Assembly: GCA_964560875.1 (NCBI GenBank)
Contig: CAZLMW010000101.1
Coordinates: 1 to 30,141, forward strand
Source: CAZLMW01 sp964560875
Lineage (GTDB): Bacteria > Myxococcota_A > UBA9042
DNA length: 30,141 nt
Direction: 5' to 3'
Below, piece by piece: positions 6,682-13,707 of this stretch. The notes below the pieces were generated by a model. That model saw nothing but the letters and a program-made list of their open reading frames with translations. It had not been told where the DNA came from and made no database searches. Every line of letters begins with the position of its first letter. Within the stretch, counting starts at the first letter, position 1. Position numbers and translations under genes: made by a program.

Positions 6682-8178
6682 ATGAAAAACGCCCCTGTAT
6701 CCGCATCGCTGTCGTTGGTCGTCGCCCAATATCTCGCTTTTTTCGCGGTCGTCGCGCTGTCGGCCGTCGCATGTGGCGGCAATACCGCGAGCAACCTGCC
6801 CAACAATGGTCCGACCAAGGTCTGCCACGATCAGCTCACCGGAAAGTGCATCCCCTGCCCCGGCCAATCGGTCTGCGTCGACCCCAAGACCTGCAAAGTC
6901 GTGCCCTGCGGCGACGGCGGCTCTCTCTTCACCGACACCGCGACATCCGACACGAGCAGCAGCAGCGACGCGGCCGGCTCGGACATCACCTCCGACAGCG
7001 GCTCCAGCCCCGTTGACGCCGGCAAACCGGCCACCTGCAAGCTCGCCGAGAAGAGCTGCGCGGACGACAAGACGCCGCAGTTCTGCGCCCAGGGCACCTG
7101 GCTCAAGCTCAACCCCTGCAAAGACGGCTACAAGTGCGACGGCGGCGCGTGCGTGTGCGCCAAGGAATGCCTTGCGGTCGGTCAGCGCCAGTGCATCGGC
7201 ACGATCGACGCTTTCAAGACCTGCCAACTCGACCCCGAAAACAAAGACGCCAAGTGCCTCGTCTGGGGCATCCCCGCCGCCTGCGCGCCCGGCAAGCTCT
7301 GCAAAGAGGGCGACTGCATCGACGCGCCCAAGAAGTGCGAACCGCCCTGTCCCAAGGGCCACACCTGCAGCAAGGGAAAATGCCTGCCCCCCGACGGCTG
7401 CAAACCGCCATGTTCAACCGGCCAGGTCTGCAACCAGGGCACCTGCGTCGGCACGCTCGGCTGCGGGCAAATCCTGGCGTGCGTCAACCAGTTCTCCCAA
7501 GGCCCCGGCGACACGGTCAACATCAACGCATGCGTGGCCAAAGGCACCGCGGCGGCCCAGGCGCTCTACAAGAAGCGACGAGCTTGCATCGACCTGTCCT
7601 GCAAGAAGCTCATCGACGCGAAGAAGGCCAACGAAGCCATGCTCTGCGTCTACACGTCCTGCGCCACCGAGCAGACCACCTGCATCGGTTCGGGCGCGCT
7701 CACGTGCGACAAGTTCACCAACTGCCTGGCCGGCTGCGGAACGTCGATCGTCTGCACGCTTGGATGCCATTCATCGGCGGCCGTCGAAGCGATCAAGGCC
7801 TACTACTCGCTCACCAACTGCGGCGACCAATACTGCAAGGGGATGAGCGGCCAGGCATACGGCACCTGCACCGCGCAGAAGTGCAAGGGAACGTTCGACA
7901 ATTGTTTCGGAACCGGCGGCTCGTCGGGCGGCGGGGGCGGCACCTACAGCTGCAACCAAATCCTGCAGTGCGTGGCCCAGAACTGTAAGACGACCGCGTG
8001 CGCCGATCAGTGCAAGGCCAAGGGCAGCGCCAAGGGACAGGCCGACCTCAAGGCGTTCATCGACTGCAAAAACCAGTACTGCAAGAACTACTGCGACGCC
8101 GGCAGCGCGGCCCAATGCAACGCCTGCATCAAGGCGGCGTGCGCCAAACAAAACGCCGTCTGCGGCTACACGAACTAA
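6682..8178 (+). CDS. Very cysteine-rich secreted lipoprotein, function unknown
   Basis: A 498-residue exported protein. It has a Lys-containing start, a hydrophobic segment and a Cys in the SAVACGG context, consistent with a lipoprotein signal peptide. A Ser/Asp-rich linker around residues 88-114 is typical of myxobacterial lipoproteins. About 59 residues (12%) are Cys. The middle has two tandem C-x-PPC-xxG-xx-C-xxG-x-C modules (CEPPCPKGHTCSKGKC and CKPPCSTGQVCNQGTC), resembling EGF-like or dickkopf-like disulfide knots. The C-terminal half has three copies of a roughly 60-90-residue repeat starting CGQILAC, CDKFTNC and CNQILQC, each followed by further Cys and an Ala/Lys helix. A Gly-rich hinge separates the second and third. 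ATG 6682 was chosen over ATG 6670 because TGCTATGCT at 6665-6673 looks like an extended -10, giving a nearly leaderless message. Probably an extracytoplasmic disulfide-stabilised structural or binding protein. Confidence 0.8.
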   Translation: MKNAPVSASLSLVVAQYLAFFAVVALSAVACGGNTASNLPNNGPTKVCHDQLTGKCIPCPGQSVCVDPKTCKVVPCGDGGSLFTDTATSDTSSSSDAAGSDITSDSGSSPVDAGKPATCKLAEKSCADDKTPQFCAQGTWLKLNPCKDGYKCDGGACVCAKECLAVGQRQCIGTIDAFKTCQLDPENKDAKCLVWGIPAACAPGKLCKEGDCIDAPKKCEPPCPKGHTCSKGKCLPPDGCKPPCSTGQVCNQGTCVGTLGCGQILACVNQFSQGPGDTVNINACVAKGTAAAQALYKKRRACIDLSCKKLIDAKKANEAMLCVYTSCATEQTTCIGSGALTCDKFTNCLAGCGTSIVCTLGCHSSAAVEAIKAYYSLTNCGDQYCKGMSGQAYGTCTAQKCKGTFDNCFGTGGSSGGGGGTYSCNQILQCVAQNCKTTACADQCKAKGSAKGQADLKAFIDCKNQYCKNYCDAGSAAQCNACIKAACAKQNAVCGYTN

Positions 8179-8240
8179 CTACGAGCCGACCCGCAGCCGG
8201 TTTGACCCGTGTTCTTTCACCGCCCTTTCGGCAGCGGGAT

Positions 8241-8262
8241 GGGGAGCGGGAGCGGGAGCGGG
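8241..8262 (+). repeat. GGGAGC microrepeat with G-quadruplex potential
   Basis: Four G-tracts of at least three bases are separated by identical three-base AGC loops, with another GGG just upstream at 8236-8238. This satisfies the usual intramolecular G-quadruplex pattern. It sits in the 109-bp space between the convergent lipoprotein and cyclophilin genes, on the lipoprotein's coding strand. Confidence 0.6.
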
Positions 8263-8266
8263 TATG

Positions 8267-8282
8267 CGGGTCAGTGGACCCG
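8267..8282. terminator. Hairpin between convergent genes
   Basis: CGGGTC-AGTG-GACCCG is a perfect six-pair stem with a four-base loop, placed just before the end of the cyclophilin gene and after the lipoprotein stop. There is no T-tract, so it is only a possible bidirectional terminator. Confidence 0.3.
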
Positions 8283-8287
8283 GTCGA

Positions 8288-8800
8288 TCACTGGTTGACG
8301 GTGATCTTCTTGACCTGGATCGGGCGGAGCGGGTTGTCGCGACCGCCGGTGGGCGCCTTGCCGATCTTGTTCACGACGTCCATGCCGCCGACGACCTTGC
8401 CGAAGACGGGGTGCTTGCTCGGGGTCTGGCCGTCAAACCAGTCGAGGAAGCTGTTGTGGACCGTGTTGATGAAGAACTGGCTGCCACCGCTGTTGGGGCG
8501 GCCGGTGTTGGCCATCGAGAGGGTGCCGGGCTCATTGCTGAGCTTGACCGTGAACTCGTCCTGGATGTTGCCGTGCGGCGGGCCACCGGTGCCGGCACGC
8601 GTCGACTTGGGGTCTTTGCTGTGCGGGCAACCGAACTGGATCATGAAGTTCTTGATGACGCGGTGAAAGTGCAGCCCGTCGTAGAAGCCGTCGTTGGCAA
8701 GCTGGATGAAGTTGCCAGCCGTGATGGGCATCTGGTCGAGGAAGAGCTCGACGTCGAAGTTGCCGAGGGTGGTCTCAAAGGTGGCGGTGGGGTTGGCCAT
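8288..8800 (-). CDS. Cyclophilin-type peptidyl-prolyl cis-trans isomerase
   Basis: A 170-residue cytoplasmic cyclophilin of PpiB type that catalyses cis-trans isomerisation of prolyl bonds. The active-site pattern is visible in FHRVIKNFMIQFGCP (Arg of FHR, Phe and Gln of FMIQ), MANTGRPNSGGSQFFIN and HPVFGKVVGGMDVV. The domain fills the whole protein and there is no signal peptide. ATG 8800 was chosen because AAGGAGA lies a few bases upstream and the following MANPTATFETTLGNF is the normal N-terminus; an in-frame ATG at 8842 would add 14 unrelated residues. A good promoter precedes it at 8830-8858, in the short gap after rnpB. Confidence 0.94.
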   Translation of the reverse strand: MANPTATFETTLGNFDVELFLDQMPITAGNFIQLANDGFYDGLHFHRVIKNFMIQFGCPHSKDPKSTRAGTGGPPHGNIQDEFTVKLSNEPGTLSMANTGRPNSGGSQFFINTVHNSFLDWFDGQTPSKHPVFGKVVGGMDVVNKIGKAPTGGRDNPLRPIQVKKITVNQ

Positions 8801-8829
8801 GGCGTCTCCTTGTGGTTGCAGGCGGCCGG

Positions 8830-8858
8830 AAGCTAGAGGCATGACTAGCAGTCGTCAA
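8830..8858 (-). promoter_or_regulatory. Sigma-70 promoter of the cyclophilin gene
   Basis: On the minus strand, TTGACG (8853-8858) is separated by exactly 17 bases from TAGCTT (8830-8835), 30 bases before the cyclophilin start. The -35 overlaps the right-hand side of the rnpB 3' hairpin. Confidence 0.6.
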
Positions 8859-8876
8859 CACGCGATCGACGTGTTG
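8856..8876 (-). terminator. Hairpin just downstream of rnpB
   Basis: CAACACG and CGTGTTG form a perfect seven-pair stem with a seven-base loop, about 20 bases beyond the RNase P RNA 3' end in its transcription direction. There is no T-tract. It is a plausible terminator or 3' processing boundary and overlaps the cyclophilin -35 box. Confidence 0.4.
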
Positions 8877-8897
8877 CGAAAGGCGGACCGGGAAGAG

Positions 8898-9320
8898 TCG
8901 AGTCGCGGGTGGTCGTAAGCCGGGTTCTGTTCCCCGCGCCGATCGCCCGACGTGCGGCGGTGACCATTCATCTGGGACGACCGTTGCCGGCCGCCTCGTG
9001 CGGTCTACCCGGGGGCTCGAACCGGCTGCCCTCCACCACGCCCGAAGACGCGGGACACCCCCGTATGACCTTGCTCCGGGTGGGGTTTACCGACAACGAC
9101 GTCTCCGCCGCCGCCCGTGCGCTCTTACCGCACGCTTTCACCCTTGCGCCGCGGGCCCGAAGACCAGGGGCGCGGTTTGCTTTCTGTGGCACTTTCCCTG
9201 GGGTTACCCCCGCCGGCCGTTAGCCGGCACCCTTGCCGTGCGGAGCCCGGACTTTCCTCTCCCGACAGACCTATGCCGAAGCACAGGCTCGAGAGCAGCC
9301 ACCTGACCACCCGCAACTCG
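8898..9320 (-). ncRNA. rnpB: RNase P RNA (bacterial type A-like)
   Basis: The catalytic RNA of RNase P, which trims tRNA 5' ends. On the minus strand the hallmark blocks occur in order: GAGGAAAGTCC (9249-9259), a GGGGGTAACCCC/AGUGCCACAGAAA region, AGGGTGAAAG (9135-9144), GCGGTAAGAGCGC (9119-9131), the segment around GGTAAACCCCACC and GGAGCAAGG (9069-9091), GATGAATG, and finally ACAGAACCCGGCTTA (8916-8930). The ends pair as helix P1: GAGTTGCGGGTGGTC at the 5' end (9305-9319) is complementary to GACCACCCGCGACTC at the 3' end (8900-8914), with one G-U pair. The length of about 423 nt fits the class. Exact termini are uncertain by several bases. Confidence 0.95.
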
Positions 9321-9325
9321 CAGCC

Positions 9326-9331
9326 ATGATA
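9326..9331 (-). promoter_or_regulatory. -10 element of rnpB
   Basis: TATCAT on the minus strand lies seven bases before the first P1 nucleotides of rnpB, as expected for a -10 that sets the RNA 5' end. No good -35 is visible at 16-18 bases upstream. Confidence 0.45.
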
Positions 9332-9454
9332 CCCGCAGCAACTGCCGGGCGCACCACACCCTCGTCAGCGAGGCCGACGTTGGCCGCGGCTCACGGTGAT
9401 AGAGCGCTTCGTGGACGCGGGTCACGAACGCCGCATTGCAGCCGATCGCAGCGA

Positions 9455-10648
9455 CTATTTACGACGGCGACGGCGGCGGTTGCGCGTGGCGGCTTTGCGG
9501 CGCTGCTTGGCGTGCTCGGCTTCGACCTGGGCGAGCGTCTCGGGCGACGCTTCGGACAGGGCTTTGAACGCGAAACGAAGCGCGATGCTGTCGGCGGTGT
9601 CGTCCTGCTTGATGGTCTGCAGCAGCAGGTTGACGTGCTGGCGTTCAGCGCGCATCTCGCGAAAATCCGGCGGCCGCATGACGTTGGTGTCGTTGCCCTT
9701 GTTGCGGTTGCCGTTGACGCGATCGAGCTGGTCGTCGCTCAGGTGCGCGTGCCTGTCGAACGGGTCGTTGTTGCGGTCGGCCATGCCGTAGAGCTTGGCG
9801 ATCGGATCCGTGTCGGGCTGCTTGCCGTCAAAGGGGTTATCGATGGGCTTGTTGCGCGCGACATGGAGGTCGATGCGGTTGCCGCGGTTGTCGTCATCCC
9901 CGCGGCGGCGTTTGCGGCCCTTGCGACGCTCTTCGGGCTGGGCCTGCTTTTCTTCCCGCTTCTTGTCCTTTTCCTTGTGCTTGTGCTTGCCCTGGTACTC
10001 GGGCCCGATCTCGACGGGCCACATGCGGCCGGCCTTGAGGCTGTCGACGAGCGTGGACTGGTCGGTGAGCGGCTTGGCGAAGAGCGTGGCGACGGTGCCA
10101 AAGCGGTTGCCACCAGCGGTGCTGGCCGAGCCGCCGACTCCGGGCAGTTTCGCGTCGCGCGCGGCGTTGGCGGCGCGTTCGTTGCTCGTGGTGTGGCGCG
10201 GGCTGCTGGTGACGACGACGCCGCTCAAACCGGACTGCTTGTTGAACGCATCTTCGGCGCAGGGGTGGTCGAGATCGCGGTCGTAGGGCTGCGCGACGAT
10301 AACCACGCCGCCGCGAGACGCAAAGGCCTCGACGAGCTGCGCACCCACGTAGACTTCGGGGCCGCCACCGTTGGTCTTTTCGACATCCTGCCAGCCGCCT
10401 TCGCAGAACCATTGGTCGAGCTCGCGCGGGTAACAAAGCAGCCGGCCAACGTCGCTGTCCGCCTCGATTCCCGCGAACAACGCCAGGTCTTCAGGGCGCT
10501 CTTCGGGCAGCTTCGGGGCGTTGTCATGGCCGATCACCGCGACGCCGTCGATTCCGGCAGCACGCGCCTTTTCGGTCAGGCCATCGATGGTGGTGGACAG
10601 GTCATCTGCGTTCGTGCGGACGTGCAGATCGATAAGCATCGCGTTCAC
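9455..10648 (-). CDS. PHP-like protein with degenerate active site and Lys/Arg-rich tail
   Basis: A 397-residue protein. Residues about 5-200 follow the PHP (polymerase and histidinol phosphatase) fold pattern: LIDLHVRTNADDLS at the start, GIDGVAVIGHDN, ALFAGIEADSD, GVVIVAQPYDRD, VVVTSSPRH and GGSASTAGGNRFGTVATLF. Several metal ligands are replaced: the usual HxH is H-V-R (H9, R11) and the usual SDAH is S-A-S-T, so hydrolytic activity is doubtful. The C-terminal half is low in complexity and highly charged, with HKHKEKDKKREEK near residue 225, RRKGRKRRRGDDD, and a terminal run of Arg/Lys, suggesting nucleic-acid binding. GTG 10648 was chosen because GGAGAG lies seven bases upstream; ATG 10639 and TTG 10663 are alternatives. 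It lies just upstream of rnpB on the same strand, perhaps by chance. Confidence 0.65.
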   Translation of the reverse strand: MNAMLIDLHVRTNADDLSTTIDGLTEKARAAGIDGVAVIGHDNAPKLPEERPEDLALFAGIEADSDVGRLLCYPRELDQWFCEGGWQDVEKTNGGGPEVYVGAQLVEAFASRGGVVIVAQPYDRDLDHPCAEDAFNKQSGLSGVVVTSSPRHTTSNERAANAARDAKLPGVGGSASTAGGNRFGTVATLFAKPLTDQSTLVDSLKAGRMWPVEIGPEYQGKHKHKEKDKKREEKQAQPEERRKGRKRRRGDDDNRGNRIDLHVARNKPIDNPFDGKQPDTDPIAKLYGMADRNNDPFDRHAHLSDDQLDRVNGNRNKGNDTNVMRPPDFREMRAERQHVNLLLQTIKQDDTADSIALRFAFKALSEASPETLAQVEAEHAKQRRKAATRNRRRRRRK

Positions 10649-10985
10649 AAGCAAGCTCTCCAACGGGTATCACCAAGCGCCCACCGAGCGGTAACGGTGG
10701 TCTCCACGTTGCGCATGCGAAGACGCGGCGCGGCGAAAAGACCAGGTTGTCGGTATGAGCGCGCCCTGCCGCGTTTTCCTCCCCGTGGTCATCGACCTCG
10801 AGGCGGCAGAACTGCTTGGCTCCACGCCGGGAACGGGGGGCTCGGCGATCGAGCCCGCACAGCAACCGCGGCGTCGGCGCCACGCTACCACAAACGCAGC
10901 GTTGCACAAAAGCGGAAGTGAACGCCCTGCGCGGCCATGGTCGGGATCGTGCAAGGCATGCGCGGGGCGATGCGCCAGACAGCGA
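10649..10985. other. Non-coding interval upstream of the PHP-like gene
   Basis: About 337 bases with no convincing gene. It holds a perfect seven-pair hairpin (GGGCTCG/CGAGCCC, 10838-10856), which could end the upstream GMC operon or lie in the leader of the PHP-like gene, and a candidate promoter at 10882-10909. Frames on both strands are short and lack family features. Confidence 0.5.
10882..10909 (-). promoter_or_regulatory. Candidate promoter for the PHP-like gene
   Basis: On the minus strand, TTGTGC (10904-10909) precedes TAGCGT (10882-10887) with a 16-base spacer. It would give a leader of roughly 225 bases containing the 10838-10856 hairpin. The match is moderate. Confidence 0.3.
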
Positions 10986-11615
10986 TCAGGTCTTGATGTC
11001 TTCGCGAACGAGGGCGAAATACTGCTTGAGGTTCTTGCCCTTCTTCCACGCCTCGCCGATCGAAACGTGCCCGCTGACCCGCCACATGTAGTCGCACATC
11101 TGGCCGAATGAAGCGCCGCGCGTCAGGCCGTTGTTCTGCTGGACATCGGGCCATCCGCCGACCGGTGCCTCGCCCTCGGGGACCTCGTAGTAGTTGACGA
11201 ACAGCTGCTCGGTGTCGGTGCGGCCGTCGGGGTTGTCGCAGCCGCGCGGGCGCACGACGAAGTAGCCGGGGCCGGTGAACCAACCGACGTTGGACACAAA
11301 GCCGTCGTTGTCGTTGAACCCGCCGAGCTTCTCTTCGGTGTCGGCGAGGCGCACGAAACGCTTGCGAAAGGTGCCGCCGATGACGGGCAACGAATTCTTG
11401 CCGTGATGGACGACCTCGGTCCCCTCGGGCACCGATTTGGGCACAAAGAAGTCGACATCGACGTGACGCCCACTGGCCAGCTGGTAGAGCTTGCCGAGCT
11501 CCGAACCGGACAGGGCTTCGACATTTTCACGCCGCGCTGCGTGGTCGAGTCCATCGAGGAAAGCTTCGATCGCGGCGATGTCGCCCTCGCCGAGCAGGGA
11601 TTGGAGCGTGGCCAT
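10986..11615 (-). CDS. Conserved-looking protein of the GMC oxidoreductase operon, unknown function
   Basis: A 209-residue soluble protein I do not recognise. It lacks a signal peptide and membrane segments. The N-terminal 50 residues look helical (LQSLLGEGDIAAIEAFLDGL). The remainder is mixed and rich in Gly, Asn and aromatic residues, with FNDNDGFVSNVGWFTGPGYFVV and PRGCDNPDGRTDTEQLFVNY and only two Cys. It ends in a Lys-rich helix. The clear GGAGGA ribosome site five bases before ATG 11615 and the strong third-position GC bias support a real gene. It lies 18 bp after the GMC oxidoreductase, so it is probably cotranscribed and may be a partner, chaperone or substrate-linked enzyme of that protein. 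It does not resemble the usual gluconate dehydrogenase subunit 3 partner by eye. Confidence 0.75.
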   Translation of the reverse strand: MATLQSLLGEGDIAAIEAFLDGLDHAARRENVEALSGSELGKLYQLASGRHVDVDFFVPKSVPEGTEVVHHGKNSLPVIGGTFRKRFVRLADTEEKLGGFNDNDGFVSNVGWFTGPGYFVVRPRGCDNPDGRTDTEQLFVNYYEVPEGEAPVGGWPDVQQNNGLTRGASFGQMCDYMWRVSGHVSIGEAWKKGKNLKQYFALVREDIKT

Positions 11616-11633
11616 GGATTCCTCCGTGTGCGT

Positions 11634-13160
11634 TCAAGCGGCGGGTGCGCCGTCGTTGGCGAGGCGATCGGCGATGACCTGCGCGACCGCCATGATCGTG
11701 TGTTGTGGGTTGACGCCGAGGGTCGTGGGCAAAGCCGCCGCGTCGACGACATGCAGACCGCGAACGCCGCGCACGTGAAGATCCTTGCCGACCACCGACC
11801 GCTGCGGGTTGTCGCCCATCACCGCGCCTCCGAAGAGGTGCGAGATGACCCAGGTGTACGCCTTGTTGTTCGTCGGCGCGTTCTCGATGAGGTCGATCTC
11901 GTCGGGCCCGATCGAATACGGCAGCCCATGGATGCCCGGCAACACCGCCTCGGCCCCGGACTCGAAATGCATCCTCGCCAACAGCGCGCAGCCGCGTCGC
12001 AACCGATCAACATCCTTGAGCGTGGGCTTGTAGCGGATGGACGTGCCAAACAACCCGGCGTTGATGGTGCCTACCGCGTCGGCGCGAACGGCGGTGACCC
12101 ACATCGCCAGGTGCGAAAACTTCTCGAGGCGGCGGACAAGCTCGATCCCGCCACCGGACAACCGACCCGCGACCACTTCGAGCGGCAACGTCAACGACTC
12201 GAGCTTGATACCGATGTCGCGACGGTGGTGGATCGATGCGGTGCCCTGGGACGGTCCGATCGGCTGATCGATGCGATCGCGATAGACGCCGAAGACGCCG
12301 GCGCCCGGATGTGCTCGCCACCCCTGTCCGAGCGCGCGATGGCGATACCCGCTTCTTTGCAGCAAGGGTGCGGTGCCGGTTGCCGAGGCCGCGACGAGCA
12401 CGCCGCGATCGGCCGCGATCCGAAACGACGCGCCGTTGCTGCGCGTGACCGGATGGCGAAAACGACCCGTTACACCTGTGGCGCGTCCGCGGGCGATGAG
12501 GATTCGTTCGGCAGGTGCACAGGACATCACCGTGCCGCCGCGATCCATCACTTCGGGGATCCAGTCGAGGTTGGTCGAGCGCTTGCGCCGGCTCCTGCAG
12601 CCCTGCAGACACCGGTTGACGCCGCGGCAGTTGTGCACGTTGCGGTCGGTTGGATGCCCCTCAAGCCCGCGCCTGCGCAACGCATCGAGCAACATCTGGC
12701 TGCTCGCGCCAAAGGCCTCGGCCTGGTTGCTGGGCGTGACCTTGAGCTCGTCTTCGATGCGATCCTGGGCCGCTCCGATCGCCGCTTCGGTGAAGACGTC
12801 GCCCAGACCATGCTGCTCGCGCCAATCCTGCAACACATCCCCGGGCGTGCGGACGACGATCGAGCTGTTGATGACCGTGGTACCGCCCACGACGTTGGCC
12901 TGGATGACCGGCATCAGCGAGTCGCCGCGCGCGACCTTGGTGCCCCAGCTGTCAAACATGTCGCGCAGGCAGCCATACATCGACGAAGGGTAATCGTCGG
13001 GAACGCGCCAAGGACCGGACTCGACGATGGTGACGCTGTAGCCGGCCCGGGCGAGCATCACGGCCGCCGCTGCGCCGCCTGCACCGCTGCCAACGACAAC
13101 GTAGTCGCTCGAGAATTGGACCGATGCGCCCTCTTGGTAGGCCAGGTGGGCGCCCTTCAT
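11634..13160 (-). CDS. GMC-family FAD-dependent oxidoreductase
   Basis: A 508-residue glucose-methanol-choline family flavoprotein that probably oxidises an alcohol or sterol-like hydroxyl group. The FAD dinucleotide motif VVVGSGAGGAAAAVMLARAG begins near residue 21. NVVGGTTVINSS near residue 89 is the family's second FAD contact. C178, C184 and C188 in the C-x5-C-x3-C segment match the CxGxxxCxxGC-like motif of bacterial GMC dehydrogenases. The active-site pair is suggested by H441 in SHLFGG and N484 in LGVNPQHTI. No signal peptide is visible. Its ATG overlaps the stop of the upstream membrane protein gene by four bases (ATGA), and the 209-residue unknown follows by 18 bp. Substrate and electron acceptor are not determined; the missing cytochrome implies an alternative acceptor or oxygen. 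Confidence 0.88.
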   Translation of the reverse strand: MKGAHLAYQEGASVQFSSDYVVVGSGAGGAAAAVMLARAGYSVTIVESGPWRVPDDYPSSMYGCLRDMFDSWGTKVARGDSLMPVIQANVVGGTTVINSSIVVRTPGDVLQDWREQHGLGDVFTEAAIGAAQDRIEDELKVTPSNQAEAFGASSQMLLDALRRRGLEGHPTDRNVHNCRGVNRCLQGCRSRRKRSTNLDWIPEVMDRGGTVMSCAPAERILIARGRATGVTGRFRHPVTRSNGASFRIAADRGVLVAASATGTAPLLQRSGYRHRALGQGWRAHPGAGVFGVYRDRIDQPIGPSQGTASIHHRRDIGIKLESLTLPLEVVAGRLSGGGIELVRRLEKFSHLAMWVTAVRADAVGTINAGLFGTSIRYKPTLKDVDRLRRGCALLARMHFESGAEAVLPGIHGLPYSIGPDEIDLIENAPTNNKAYTWVISHLFGGAVMGDNPQRSVVGKDLHVRGVRGLHVVDAAALPTTLGVNPQHTIMAVAQVIADRLANDGAPAA

Positions 13161-13600
13161 CGAATCTCCGGCCGGCCTGCTGCAGCCAGGTCGGCCGCGT
13201 CTTCACCACCTTGTCGGAAGGTGCCGGGGTCAGCTTCGTAGGCGGGGACATCGAGCGCCGCGCGGACGTCGGGATGGCCGCCCCAGATGAGCCCGCCGAC
13301 GGTCTTGAGCATCAGCATCGACTGGCGTACCAGGTAGATGCGATGGCGGGCGAGGCGGTAGGCGTGGGTATCGAGCTGGCGGCGGCCGAGAACGAACGCG
13401 GGCACAGGCAAGCCGATCGTGATCAGCGGCGACACCATGAACAGCAACGTCGATACGTAGACAACAAACGTGAACGATCCGGGCGCCTCGCGGAGCATCT
13501 TGGCAACGCGCGGGGCGGTGTCGAGCTCGTCCAGACCGGGCAGCGTATCGGTGGATACGAAGATGGCTCCGAGCACCCAGGCGACGATGCGGGCGACCAT
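13157..13600 (-). CDS. Small membrane protein paired with the GMC oxidoreductase
   Basis: A 147-residue protein with a hydrophobic N-terminal segment (MVARIVAWVLGAIFVSTD), a second strong segment around residues 40-72 (FTFVVYVSTLLFMVSPLITI), an Arg-rich stretch (RRQLDTHAYRLARHRIYLVR) and a final short hydrophobic patch. I do not recognise the family. ATG 13600 was chosen because GGAG lies five bases upstream; an upstream ATG at 13642 would add 14 polar residues before the apparent signal anchor. Its stop overlaps the GMC start as ATGA, implying coupled translation and probably membrane recruitment of the oxidoreductase. It is the first gene of a three-gene unit divergent from the aldehyde dehydrogenase. 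Confidence 0.75.
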   Translation of the reverse strand: MVARIVAWVLGAIFVSTDTLPGLDELDTAPRVAKMLREAPGSFTFVVYVSTLLFMVSPLITIGLPVPAFVLGRRQLDTHAYRLARHRIYLVRQSMLMLKTVGGLIWGGHPDVRAALDVPAYEADPGTFRQGGEDAADLAAAGRPEIR

Positions 13601-13616
13601 GGGGGCTCCGGACGAC

Positions 13617-13637
13617 GTGGCGCTTCCTTCGCGCCAC
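13617..13637. promoter_or_regulatory. Inverted repeat in the divergent GMC / aldehyde dehydrogenase region
   Basis: GTGGCGC and GCGCCAC form perfect seven-base arms around a seven-base spacer, in the 107 bp between the divergent starts. The position suits an operator controlling both units, or a hairpin in the leader of the membrane protein gene. No regulator gene is adjacent. Confidence 0.35.
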
Positions 13638-13707
13638 CCCATCGACTACAAGCAAGCGCACGAAAAGCACGCGAGCGACACGGGATGCTCCGGCGGGGGA
13701 TGAGGCC

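Noticed and set aside
9233..10921. Plus-strand frame of about 560 codons over rnpB and the PHP-like gene
   Set aside because: It runs antisense through part of the RNase P RNA and the PHP-like gene, and has no family features.
10755..11111. Plus-strand frame of about 118 codons in the gap before the PHP-like gene
   Set aside because: No ribosome site or family match. It runs into the 3' end of the 209-residue gene on the other strand.
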